This document shows, piece after piece, positions 18,805 through 27,229 of a stretch of 64,000 nt of DNA. Within the stretch, counting starts at the first letter, position 1. Each line of letters opens with the position of its first letter. The stretch lies in the NCBI GenBank assembly GCA_902795135.1, contig CADBJW010000011.1, forward strand, positions 1 to 64,000, given 5' to 3'. The notes beneath the pieces are model-generated. The model saw only the letters and a list, made by a program, of their open reading frames with translations. It searched no databases and was not told the DNA's origin. Source of the stretch: an uncultured Eubacteriales bacterium. GTDB lineage: Bacteria > Bacillota > Clostridia > Peptostreptococcales > Anaerovoracaceae. Made by a program: the position numbers and the translations under genes.

Positions 18805-19812
18805 ATGAGTATTTTATTGACCGGCGGGGTGGGATTTATTGGTTCTCACACCGCCGTTGAACTAATGAATCAAGGAATCGACGTTGTAATTGCGGACAAT
18901 CTGTCCAACAGCGAAGCATCCGCAATCGACGGAATCGAGCAGATCACCGGCAGAAGACCGGTCTTTTATCCCATCGATGTGGCGGATCCGGAATTGCTGG
19001 ACGATTTGTTTTGCGAGCAGTCCATCGATGGGGTCATCCATTTCGCCGGCTACAAGTCCGTTGGGGAATCCGTTGCAAAGCCTTTGCAGTATTACCGCAA
19101 CAATCTGGATACGACGCTGACGCTTCTTGAAACCATGCAAAAGCATAAGGTCAAGACGCTGATCTTCAGTTCGTCGGCAACAGTGTACAGTGCCTGCGAG
19201 CAGGTGCCTTTTACGGAGGAGTCGCAACCTCTGGGCTGCAGCAATCCGTACGGCTGGACGAAGTATATGATCGAGCAGATCCTAAAGGACCTTTGTGTTT
19301 CCGATGCGGATCTGTCCGTGGTTTTGTTGCGGTATTTTAATCCGGTTGGCGCTCATGCATCCGGGTTGATCGGCGAAAAACCAAGTGGCATCCCGAACAA
19401 TCTTATGCCGTATATCACCCAGGTCGCCAGTGGGATTCTGCCGAAACTACATGTTTTTGGCGATGATTATCCGACTCCTGACGGGACCGGCATCCGGGAT
19501 TACATCCACGTTGTGGATCTGGCCAAAGGCCATGTGGCTGCCTTGGCGTACGCGGACAGGCACCAGGGCTGCGAAGTGTTCAATCTGGGCACTGGCAAAG
19601 GGTACAGTGTATTGGATGTGGTCCGGGCTTTTGAACAGGCAAATGACCTTTCCATTCCATACGAAATCGCACCGAGACGCGCCGGAGATATTGCAGTCTG
19701 CTACGCGAACACACAAAAGGCAGAAGCGGTTTTGGGTTGGAAGGCGGAAAAGAGCCTCGCAGAAATGTGTAGAGATTCCTGGAGATGGCAGAAATCTCAG
19801 GAAAGGGAATAA
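18805..19812 (+). CDS. galE: UDP-glucose 4-epimerase
   Basis: This is a 335-residue extended SDR. It has the NAD-binding GGVGFIGSHT near the N-terminus, Y149 and K153 of YxxxK in NPYGWTKYMIE, FAGYKSVGES, and DGTGIRDYIHVVDLA, which is typical of GalE. It interconverts UDP-glucose and UDP-galactose (or the N-acetyl forms) in the cytoplasm and so supplies sugar donors for the surface polymer. The NAD loop has GVGF where most GalE have GAGY. AGAGGAG precedes the ATG. Confidence 0.9.
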   Translation: MSILLTGGVGFIGSHTAVELMNQGIDVVIADNLSNSEASAIDGIEQITGRRPVFYPIDVADPELLDDLFCEQSIDGVIHFAGYKSVGESVAKPLQYYRNNLDTTLTLLETMQKHKVKTLIFSSSATVYSACEQVPFTEESQPLGCSNPYGWTKYMIEQILKDLCVSDADLSVVLLRYFNPVGAHASGLIGEKPSGIPNNLMPYITQVASGILPKLHVFGDDYPTPDGTGIRDYIHVVDLAKGHVAALAYADRHQGCEVFNLGTGKGYSVLDVVRAFEQANDLSIPYEIAPRRAGDIAVCYANTQKAEAVLGWKAEKSLAEMCRDSWRWQKSQERE

Positions 19813-19822
19813 GGAGCAATGA

Positions 19823-19850
19823 AAAAGGGTCGATTGTGCGACTCTTTTTT
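19823..19850 (+). terminator. Rho-independent terminator after galE
   Basis: AAAAGGGTCG pairs with CGACTCTTTT (one G-T pair) over a 6-base loop and runs into T residues. A TATAAT (19853-19858) just after it may serve the MBOAT gene, although no good -35 is visible. Confidence 0.7.
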
Positions 19851-19898
19851 GATATAATAGTCTATGTGCGTTAAGAAATAGATTTTAGGAGAGAACTG

Positions 19899-21326
19899 TT
19901 GTTATTTTCTAGTTTAATTTTCGTATTTGTGTTTCTGCCGATCGTACTGATCGGGCATCAACTGCTAAAAGGGACAAAGAGAAATTACTTTCTCCTTATT
20001 GCAAGTTTGACGTTTTATGCATGGGGAGAGCCTAAGTTCGTAATTGTAATGGCTTCATCCATTGTGATGAACTACTGTTTCGGGCTTTTACTCGGTATCC
20101 ATGACAATCCGAAAAACCGAAAACTCCTGCTGGTGCTTGCCATTATCGGCAACATGAGCATTCTGTTTATATTTAAGTATCTGAATTTTGCGATCAGCAA
20201 TATCGACCGGATTTTCGCCGACCTGATTCCGCAGACCCACATTGTGCTGCCGATTGGCGTGTCCTTCTTTACCTTCCAGGCCATGTCCTACGTCATCGAC
20301 GTGTATCGGGGACATGCTCATGTTCAGAAGAATCCGTGCTTTTTGGGACTGTATATTTCCTTGTTCCCACAGCTGATCGCGGGACCGATCGTCCGTTACA
20401 CGGAAATCGAAAAAAACATTTATGAGCGGCACGTTTCTCTGGATGACTTCGGAGAAGGCGCCCGCCGGTTTATGATTGGATTCAGCAAGAAGATCCTCAT
20501 CGCCAACAACCTGGCCCTGATTACGGACTGGGCCTTTGGAAGCGTTGCGGACGGTACGATCTCCACCGTTGGAGCCTGGCTTGGTGCGATTTGCTATGCC
20601 ATGCAGATTTATTTCGATTTCGGCGGCTATTCCGATATGGCCATCGGCCTGGGCCGCATGCTGGGATTCCATTTCTCTGAGAACTTTATCTATCCATACA
20701 GCAAGGCATCCATGAAAGGGTTCTGGACCGAGAACCACGTTTCACTGTGCAACTGGTTCAGAGATTACATCTACTTCCCACTGGGCGGATCCAAATGTTC
20801 CACAATCAAAACCATCCGGAATATGCTGGTCGTCTGGGGCATCACCGGTATCTGGCACGGCGCCAGCTGGACCTTCCTGATTTGGGGTCTGGTATATTTC
20901 GTCATTTTGGTTGCCGAAAAATACCTGCACATGCCGGAGCGGTTCAAGACGAAGATCGGCCGCATTTTGTACCGGTGCTTCATCCTGCTGATGCTGGTGC
21001 TTTTGAACGGCGTGCTGTTCCGGAACATCGGCTTTGCACCGACCATGGAATACATCGGATCCATGTTTATGCTGACGGGCTGCCCGATGGCGACGCCGCG
21101 GCTGTTTTATTTCGTTCACAGTTACGGAATCATCGTTGTGGTCGGTCTGATTTACGCCACCTCCTTTTTCAGGGCGGCGAAGAACTGGATCGTCAAAGAC
21201 AAGTCCGATCAGTTTCTGAACCTGTTTACGACCGTATCCACTGTTGTTTACGGAATCCTGTTCCTCGTTTCGATTTCCTATATCGTAATGGGCAGTTACA
21301 ATCCGTTTATTTACTTTAACTTTTAG
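19899..21326 (+). CDS. MBOAT-family membrane O-acyltransferase (AlgI/DltB-like)
   Basis: This 475-residue polytopic protein starts at TTG 19899 behind TAGGAGAG. LFSSLIFVFVFLP is the usual MBOAT opening, and the catalytic-type histidine is H320 in GIWHGASW. Other family marks are FDFGGYSDMAIGLG and the FWTENHVSLCNWFRDYIY segment. The family moves acyl groups from a cytoplasmic thioester donor across the membrane to polysaccharide or teichoic acid. The next gene, 10 bases on, encodes the DHHW/SGNH partner usual for such systems. With the adenylation enzyme and ACPs upstream, a DltB-like use of a carrier-bound acyl group is possible; plain O-acetylation is the alternative. Confidence 0.9.
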   Translation: MLFSSLIFVFVFLPIVLIGHQLLKGTKRNYFLLIASLTFYAWGEPKFVIVMASSIVMNYCFGLLLGIHDNPKNRKLLLVLAIIGNMSILFIFKYLNFAISNIDRIFADLIPQTHIVLPIGVSFFTFQAMSYVIDVYRGHAHVQKNPCFLGLYISLFPQLIAGPIVRYTEIEKNIYERHVSLDDFGEGARRFMIGFSKKILIANNLALITDWAFGSVADGTISTVGAWLGAICYAMQIYFDFGGYSDMAIGLGRMLGFHFSENFIYPYSKASMKGFWTENHVSLCNWFRDYIYFPLGGSKCSTIKTIRNMLVVWGITGIWHGASWTFLIWGLVYFVILVAEKYLHMPERFKTKIGRILYRCFILLMLVLLNGVLFRNIGFAPTMEYIGSMFMLTGCPMATPRLFYFVHSYGIIVVVGLIYATSFFRAAKNWIVKDKSDQFLNLFTTVSTVVYGILFLVSISYIVMGSYNPFIYFNF

Positions 21327-21336
21327 GAGGGCAATC

Positions 21337-22482
21337 GTGAAAACAAAGCCATTAGCAATTGTGTTTCTGGTAATTGTATTTGCAATTGCCATCGTCAATA
21401 TACCGAACTTCGCAAAAGCTCTGGGCACCGTCCCGGGGGCGGATACGATCCGCGATAAAATAAACAGCATCGATGGATCCTACAACGATCAGTTTGCGAC
21501 GAAATACCGGTTTGTCGAGATCAACGGCGTCACCTGCAAAGTCCTGCAGAACGAGCAGATCAACGGAACCGTCATGCTGAAAAACGGCTATCTTTCCTAT
21601 CGGTTTAAGGAATCCGATGTAGCGCCAAAGGCAGAGAAAGTGGCCCAGCTCAGCGAGTACTTAAAGAGCAAGGACATCAAGTTCTCATACATTGCCATTC
21701 CATATAAGAACAGTCCTTACGATGATCAGGTGCCATTCGGGATCTACGATTACGGCAATGAGAATCAGGACGCCATGATGAAAGCCCTGCAGGAAAAGGG
21801 CGTGGCGACCTACGACCTGACGCCTTTGCTCCACGAAAAAACGGGCGATGACTGGTACGGGGCCTATTTTAAGACTGACCACCACTGGAAACCGGAGACC
21901 GCCTTCTGGGCACATACGGAGGTGGCGAAGTATTTAAGTGAGACCTATGGCTATAAGACCAATGCAAAAGCCATGGACATGGCAAACTACGATACAGACG
22001 TCTATAAAGACTGGTTTCTGGGAAGCCAGGGAAAGAAGACCGGCCGGTTTGTAGCGGGGCTGGATGACATGACCCTGATCTATCCGAAGTGGGATACGAA
22101 GGTCACACTGACCAAGCCAACGGCCGATGAAGTACGATCTGGAAGCTTCAAAGAAGCTATATTTGATAAAAAGTGTCTGGAAAAAGACTATTACATCGTG
22201 AACTCATTTGCGGCGTACCTTGGAAACATGCTGGATCTTTGTACCATCCAGAATAAGGAAGGCGTCAATCACGGGAAAGTGCTTGTCATCAAGGATTCCT
22301 TCTCCATTGCCATGGTGCCGTATTTATCCTTTATGTTTGACGAAGTCGATGTAATAGACATGAGATATTACAAAGCCGGAACGCTGAAAGAGTACATCGA
22401 TGAAACGAAACCGGAGCTGGTTATCATGCCGTACTCTTCGTCAGTGTTTGGAAGCAAAGGAGCGTTTGATTTTGGATTCTAA
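21337..22482 (+). CDS. DHHW-motif SGNH-like protein (AlgX/AlgJ/DltD-like partner)
   Basis: This 381-residue extracytoplasmic protein has one N-terminal membrane anchor (about 7-25). The signature is KTDHHW (D181, H182, H183, W184), with a later IKDSFS serine (S321) in the SGNH-like core. Proteins of this group accept acyl groups from the partner MBOAT and place them on alginate, cellulose, teichoic acid or capsule. A GGAGGG site lies upstream. The end overlaps the LTA-synthase-like gene by 11 bases if that gene starts at TTG 22472, which ties acylation to polymer assembly. Confidence 0.85.
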   Translation: MKTKPLAIVFLVIVFAIAIVNIPNFAKALGTVPGADTIRDKINSIDGSYNDQFATKYRFVEINGVTCKVLQNEQINGTVMLKNGYLSYRFKESDVAPKAEKVAQLSEYLKSKDIKFSYIAIPYKNSPYDDQVPFGIYDYGNENQDAMMKALQEKGVATYDLTPLLHEKTGDDWYGAYFKTDHHWKPETAFWAHTEVAKYLSETYGYKTNAKAMDMANYDTDVYKDWFLGSQGKKTGRFVAGLDDMTLIYPKWDTKVTLTKPTADEVRSGSFKEAIFDKKCLEKDYYIVNSFAAYLGNMLDLCTIQNKEGVNHGKVLVIKDSFSIAMVPYLSFMFDEVDVIDMRYYKAGTLKEYIDETKPELVIMPYSSSVFGSKGAFDFGF

Positions 22483-25009
22483 AAAAATCGATTTTAAGAA
22501 GATCAGTTACAAAAAGCTCATTCTGATTTTATTGCTTTTGGCTTTCCTTGTCTTCGCGTACATGCAGAAGAGCGATTTCATCAAAAGCGATGGCTATTTC
22601 TGCGGAGTGAAGTGCGATAAGGAATTTGAGCTGGAAATTGACGGGTATATTCCGCTTCAGGGTTCTGCTTCGTGTGAGCAGCAGTTTGTCGCTTCGCATA
22701 AGGATCTTGATACGGTGGGCATCAGCTTCCGAAATCCTAAGATGTACGAGGCCAGCGGAACGGTAAATGTAGCCATCAAGGATTCAGAGGGCAAGAAGGT
22801 CTGCGACGTATCCATCGATGCCAACAAGGTTACGAACAAGGATGTTTTTCTGTTTGAATTTACCGGCAAGATGGCGCAGCTGAACGCGTCCAAGATTCTG
22901 GATGATTATCAGAACACAACCGATAACAAGGAAAAGATCAGCCTGGAAAAGGGCGAAACATATACTGTAGTCATTACAACGGACAATGTAAAGTCGCCGG
23001 GAAAATTCGGCGTCAACACATGTAACAATACCGGGACCGATGGATTCAGCTGCAAGGACGCAAATAAGACTTATGAAGGCAGGAGCCTTTCTATGGTCGT
23101 GTCCTTCTGGCGTTTCCTGTATCCTGTCTTTGGGGTGTTCATATTCTTTACGCTGCTCGGCATTGCGATCATCTGCATACCGGACAAGCGCATCCCTGAC
23201 GTAATCGTTACGCGGGTAATGTTCTTCCTGACACCGGCAGTCGGATATACGATTCTGGCCAAGATCGCCGGCGACACGCTGACGAGAACCATCCGACATT
23301 TCTTCACACTGGACGGACTGCTGACGCTGTTCATTATCGGACTGCTCTGGTGGCTGATCTACGTCATTTCCAACCGCGTGAAAATCACGACGATTGCCAC
23401 AACGGTCATTGTATTCCTCTTCGGACTTGCCTGCTACCTGATGTATCTGTTCCGGGGATCTCAGCTCACGGCAGGAGATTTCTACAATATCCAAACGGGC
23501 TTGAGCGTTATCGGTACATACAGTCCGACCTTTGACAAAGCCGCTTTGTGGGCCATTATGATTACACTGATCTGGATCTGTCTGGCCATCAATTTCAAAG
23601 GCCACAAAGGCATGACGCTAAAGCAGAGGCTCATTCCTCTGGTGATCTTAGCGGTTTGGGGTCTGTCGTTCAATATGGTATTCTTCAGCAGCAATTTCCT
23701 GAAGCACCATTTATACCGCGTCAGCTCTTTCGCGCCGGATCATCACTACAGGACCTACGGATACGCACTGGCATTTACGATCACTGCTTCCGCAATGAGA
23801 ATCGAAAAACCGGAAGAATACGATGTAGCAGCCGTAGAGAAAGTGGCGGAGAAATACGTTTCCGATAAAGCAGAGCCTGCCAAGGAGCCTACGGAGACGA
23901 CACCGAATGTAATCGGTATTATGAACGAATCCTTTGCGGACATGTCCGTCTTCAAGGGTTTTGAAACGAATAAAGATCCAATGCCGTTCACACGCAGTCT
24001 TAAGGAAAACACGGTCAAAGGCACCATGCATTCCTCTGTATTCGGTGCGCGTACTGCAAACTCCGAGTTCGAGTTCCTGACGGGATTCACGACGGCATTC
24101 CTGCCATATGGTTCCATGGCCTATAACGGCCACGTCAAGGAGGGCACGCCAAACCTGACGACCCTTTTGAAGCAGCAGGATTACTGCGGCATCACCGCAT
24201 TCCATCCGGGCAAGAGAGATTCCTACAGCCGAGATGTGGTTTATCCGAATCTGGGATTCGATACCCATGTCGCTCTTGAAGATCTGAAGGATCCGGAACT
24301 GCTCAGAGCCTATGTTTCCGATTCCTACGATTACAAGTTCATAAGAGAGGATTACGAGAAGTGTAGACAGGCCGGCTCGAAAATGCCATATTATATGTTC
24401 AACGTTACGATCCAGAATCATGCGAATTACACATCGGCAGAAGGCAAAGTCGATGAAGGCATCGACGTGCTGACCGAGAGCATCAAATACGCAAATCCGG
24501 TGAATTACGAGAATCTGATCAAGTGCAGTGATGATGCGTTCAAGGAACTGATAGAGTATTTCCAGACGGTCGATGAACCTACGGTCATTGTGCTCTTCGG
24601 AGACCATCAGCCGCAGTTCAATACGAATTTCTATCAGACGCTGATTGGAAAGAGCGAGGACAAATGGAATCTGGAAGAAATGGATACGAAGTACAGGGTA
24701 CCATTCGTCATCTGGGCAAATTACGATATCGAGGAGGAAGAAGGCGTTGAAATCAGTGCCAACTACATCTCATCGTACATGCTGAGCGCTACCCACAGCA
24801 AGATGACCGGCTACGATAAGTATCTGATGGATCTGCACAAAACCTTACCTGTGATTTCCCAAATCAGTTACATGGATAAGGACGGCAAATTCTACAGTTA
24901 TGAAGAGGATTCGAAGTACAGCGACCTGATCAACCAGTACCAGTGCATCCAGTACAACGGTTTAGTCGATATAGACAACCGGATCGATGACTTCTTCAAT
25001 CTGAAATAG
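22472..25009 (+). CDS. LTA-synthase-like glycerol-phosphate transferase with extra extracytoplasmic domain
   Basis: This is 845 residues from TTG 22472, chosen for AAAGGAG nine bases upstream; an in-frame ATG at 22400 lies deep in the previous gene. One membrane helix (about 16-33) is followed by ~165 residues of predicted extracytoplasmic beta structure. Then come a cluster of about five to six membrane helices (about 205-430) and a sulfatase-fold domain. The catalytic-type threonine is T528 in GARTANSEFE, and metal ligands appear in MNESFADMS and LFGDHQPQF. LtaS-type enzymes polymerise glycerol phosphate on lipids, and relatives add phospho-groups to glycans. The inserted N-terminal domain is not typical of LtaS. 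Confidence 0.85.
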   Translation: MDSKKIDFKKISYKKLILILLLLAFLVFAYMQKSDFIKSDGYFCGVKCDKEFELEIDGYIPLQGSASCEQQFVASHKDLDTVGISFRNPKMYEASGTVNVAIKDSEGKKVCDVSIDANKVTNKDVFLFEFTGKMAQLNASKILDDYQNTTDNKEKISLEKGETYTVVITTDNVKSPGKFGVNTCNNTGTDGFSCKDANKTYEGRSLSMVVSFWRFLYPVFGVFIFFTLLGIAIICIPDKRIPDVIVTRVMFFLTPAVGYTILAKIAGDTLTRTIRHFFTLDGLLTLFIIGLLWWLIYVISNRVKITTIATTVIVFLFGLACYLMYLFRGSQLTAGDFYNIQTGLSVIGTYSPTFDKAALWAIMITLIWICLAINFKGHKGMTLKQRLIPLVILAVWGLSFNMVFFSSNFLKHHLYRVSSFAPDHHYRTYGYALAFTITASAMRIEKPEEYDVAAVEKVAEKYVSDKAEPAKEPTETTPNVIGIMNESFADMSVFKGFETNKDPMPFTRSLKENTVKGTMHSSVFGARTANSEFEFLTGFTTAFLPYGSMAYNGHVKEGTPNLTTLLKQQDYCGITAFHPGKRDSYSRDVVYPNLGFDTHVALEDLKDPELLRAYVSDSYDYKFIREDYEKCRQAGSKMPYYMFNVTIQNHANYTSAEGKVDEGIDVLTESIKYANPVNYENLIKCSDDAFKELIEYFQTVDEPTVIVLFGDHQPQFNTNFYQTLIGKSEDKWNLEEMDTKYRVPFVIWANYDIEEEEGVEISANYISSYMLSATHSKMTGYDKYLMDLHKTLPVISQISYMDKDGKFYSYEEDSKYSDLINQYQCIQYNGLVDIDNRIDDFFNLK

Positions 25010-25153
25010 GTTCGGTGGAGCACAGAAAAGCACATCCATTTCAAATCGATTTCAACTTGGAACTCTAATGACAGAGGCGGGGTTTTCCTTAACAAAAATT
25101 AGGAGAATCCCGCTCTTTTCATATGTTAAAATCTTCCTTAGGAGGATAGAAGC

Positions 25154-26581
25154 ATGAAAAAGAGTGTGATTGCGATCATCACTGCGGTTATGATGACCCT
25201 CGCTTTTCCTGTTGCTGGTTTTGCAACGGAGACGCCTTCTACGGAAGGGGATGCTGCAGAAGCGGAACAGGTCATCAATGCGACGGATGAAGAGGATGCA
25301 TTAACTCTGCAGGATACAAATACCGACGAGGCAGTTTCAGAGGAGACACAGCAGGATACGACGGCAGAACCATCTGCGACTGAACCAAGCGATGCGGCTC
25401 TTTCAGGAGCGGCCAAAGAAGATGAAAATGACGAGGAGCTGGATGCAAAGGCTCTCGCAGCCAGAATTCCGAAAACCAAGTACAAAGGCGCTCAGCCGGC
25501 ATTTCCGAACGCCATTGCCCAGCAGGCAATCAAAATCGCGTTCAAATATGGAACGGCAAAGTCAAAGATGACCTACCCGGGCGCGTCGGCGAAACCGGAA
25601 TTCCAGAAGGCGATCCAGCAGGCCTATGGGGCCCGCAAAGGCTGGGGAAAGCAGACCAGGGCAGGAGCCAGCTGCGATGTTTTTGTGGGAACCGTTGTCC
25701 GGTCTTGCGGTTATGATACAAAGTTCCCGAGAGGGTTGGAAGAAGACCTGAAATATCTGCCGAACTCCAAGTTTACGGAGCTTGGGATCACGAAGAAAAA
25801 GGAATTCCAGCCAGGGGACATCATTCTGTATAACAACAAAGGCTCCGGCGGTCATATTGCCATTTATGTGGAAATTGCAGGCAAAGGCTATCTGGCGGAA
25901 GCCAGCTATTCCTGGAAGCGTTACGGCAGGATTACCAAGGCCCACGACTGGACGCCGTCCCATTACAAATCCTATGGCGTGTTCCGGCCGAACAAGGCTT
26001 GCATGGGTCCGATCCAGTACGGGGATTACAACTCCGGCGTCAAGGCTCTGCAGCAGTTCCTGAATTGGGCAGGATTTGACTGCGGTACACCGGACGGTGA
26101 CTTTGGCAAGAAGACCGAAGAAGCTGTGAAGCTGTTCCAGAAATCCCAGGGTCTTGAAGCGGATGGAGAGTTCGGTTCCAAGAGCTACGCCGCCGCCCAG
26201 AAGTATACCAACTGGGGTGCCAGAAAAATGCTGAAGGGCACGAATCCAATCGTGACCAAGAAGCCGGTTGCCAACAACGCGCATGCGGTAGCGGCGAAAT
26301 CAGCGAAGAAGACCTCCACAACGACAGCAAAAGCTCCAGCAAAGAAAGCTTACACAGGAGCGCTTCCGACCAAGACCATCAAGTATAAGAGCAAGAAAAA
26401 AGGTGAAGTCAAGAAGTGGCAGAAGTTCCTCAAGTGGTACGGATATCCGGTCAAAGTCGACGGTAAATTCGGCAAAGGAACAAAGAAATATACGAAGAAG
26501 TTCCAAAAGAAAGTAGGACTGAAGGCCACCGGTAAAGTTGGCAAGAAAACCGTCGCCAAAGCAAAGGCTGTGAAGAAATAG
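25154..26581 (+). CDS. Secreted cysteine-peptidase-like wall protein with two peptidoglycan-binding domains
   Basis: This 475-residue protein has a signal peptide (about 1-24, ending AGFATE) and an acidic Thr/Glu-rich linker (25-95). An NlpC/P60- or CHAP-like domain (about 115-280) has C174 in GASCDVFVG and H234 in SGGHIAIYVE, plus FQPGDIILY, typical of such hydrolases. Two PG_binding_1-type repeats follow (about 288-345 and 415-470), marked by DGDFGKKTEEAVKLFQ and DGKFGKGTKKYTKKFQ. The C-terminal part is very Lys-rich, which suits binding to anionic wall polymers. It probably cuts or remodels peptidoglycan stem peptides. AGGAGG precedes the ATG. Confidence 0.8.
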   Translation: MKKSVIAIITAVMMTLAFPVAGFATETPSTEGDAAEAEQVINATDEEDALTLQDTNTDEAVSEETQQDTTAEPSATEPSDAALSGAAKEDENDEELDAKALAARIPKTKYKGAQPAFPNAIAQQAIKIAFKYGTAKSKMTYPGASAKPEFQKAIQQAYGARKGWGKQTRAGASCDVFVGTVVRSCGYDTKFPRGLEEDLKYLPNSKFTELGITKKKEFQPGDIILYNNKGSGGHIAIYVEIAGKGYLAEASYSWKRYGRITKAHDWTPSHYKSYGVFRPNKACMGPIQYGDYNSGVKALQQFLNWAGFDCGTPDGDFGKKTEEAVKLFQKSQGLEADGEFGSKSYAAAQKYTNWGARKMLKGTNPIVTKKPVANNAHAVAAKSAKKTSTTTAKAPAKKAYTGALPTKTIKYKSKKKGEVKKWQKFLKWYGYPVKVDGKFGKGTKKYTKKFQKKVGLKATGKVGKKTVAKAKAVKK

Positions 26582-26610
26582 CCCTTTGGCGAAGAGCATA
26601 TGTCGTAAAC

Positions 26611-26647
26611 AGGCTGCTTACACGCAATTCGTGGAGCAGTCTTTTTA
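26611..26647 (+). terminator. Terminator of the wall-peptidase gene
   Basis: AGGCTGCT pairs with AGCAGTCT (one G-T) and an inner CACG pairs with CGTG over a short loop. TTTTTA follows. Confidence 0.75.
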
Positions 26648-26854
26648 TGTTCCTTCTGGGCCGCCCATGGCGGCCTAGCGCTTGTCCTCGCCGCAGGCGG
26701 TCCGTCACGCTCGGTCGCCGAGAATCGAGACCTGGACAAACTCGCTCCGCTCAGACAGTGTCCAGGTCTCTGCGATTCTCATAGCTCCCTTCGCTTCGGA
26801 CCGCTGCTGCGTCTGCGGAATGCGCCCGGCCGCCATGGGCGGCCCGCAGGAACA
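26648..26854 (-). repeat. Palindromic MITE-like element, copy A
   Basis: A 207-base element with three nested inverted repeats. The outer arms are GGGCCGCCCATGGCGGCC (26658-26675) and its exact complement (26828-26845), extended by TGTTCCT/AGGAACA. The middle arms are CCGCAGGCGGTCCG (26691-26704) and CGGACCGC plus CTGCGG (26797-26818, with an 8-base bulge). The inner arm 26720-26738 pairs with 26759-26780. On the minus strand the loop reads CTGTCTGAGCGGAGCGAGTT and the 3' flank reads GACCGCCTGCGGCGAGGAC; both recur in copy B. No coding capacity is visible. Confidence 0.75.
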
Positions 26855-26925
26855 AAAAGTGCTCGCCACTAGTTTGCGAAGCATTTCTTGATTCAGGGGA
26901 AGAGCAATTTGCACATTTTTTGAGA

Positions 26926-27114
26926 TGATGCTGTGGGGTGTGCCGACGCGTTTCCGCATGAGCAGATGCGGTCAGACGTGAAATGAGTAAAGCGAATCGT
27001 TAAACCCCGAACATGTCTGAGCATCGCGAGTTTGTTCGGGGTTCGATTCGTTGCGAAGGAACGTTGCTGACCGCCTGCGAAGAGGACGACCCGCCGGCAC
27101 ATCCCACAGCATCA
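26926..27114 (+). repeat. Palindromic MITE-like element, copy B
   Basis: A 189-base element built like copy A with different stem sequences. The outer arms (26927-26946 and 27094-27113) match at 18 of 20 positions. The middle arms are GCAG-at-GCGGTCAG-ACGT (26962-26979) and ACGT-tg-CTGACCGC-CTGC (27061-27078). The inner arms 26993-27013 and 27033-27050 pair through CGAATCG and AACCCCGAACA. The loop TGTCTGAGC..GCGAGTT and the flank GACCGCCTGCGAAGAGGAC are shared with copy A. Confidence 0.75.
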
Positions 27115-27184
27115 GTATATGAAATAATGTGTAAAAAAGAACCGCCCCTTTTGGCACATTAGGTGTTTATTTTAGGGACGCTTT

Positions 27185-27193
27185 TGGTATAAT
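27185..27193 (+). promoter_or_regulatory. Extended -10 promoter of the MBL-fold gene
   Basis: TGGTATAAT, an extended -10, stands about 35 bases before the ATG at 27230. A convincing -35 hexamer is not visible. Confidence 0.45.
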
Positions 27194-27229
27194 TATAAGG
27201 TAATGATAAAATAGGAAAGGAATCCGTTA

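Larger units (their letters stand above)
26582..27229. other. 648-base gene-free region with terminator, two palindromic elements and a promoter
   Basis: No open reading frame here looks coding. In order it holds the terminator of the wall-peptidase gene, palindromic element A, about 70 bases of plain sequence, palindromic element B, and an extended -10 promoter for the metallo-beta-lactamase-fold gene. Confidence 0.7.

Noticed and set aside
26658..26845. Treating the palindromic element as an insertion sequence
   Set aside because: No transposase or long frame lies within or beside it; at about 200 bases it can at most be a non-autonomous element.
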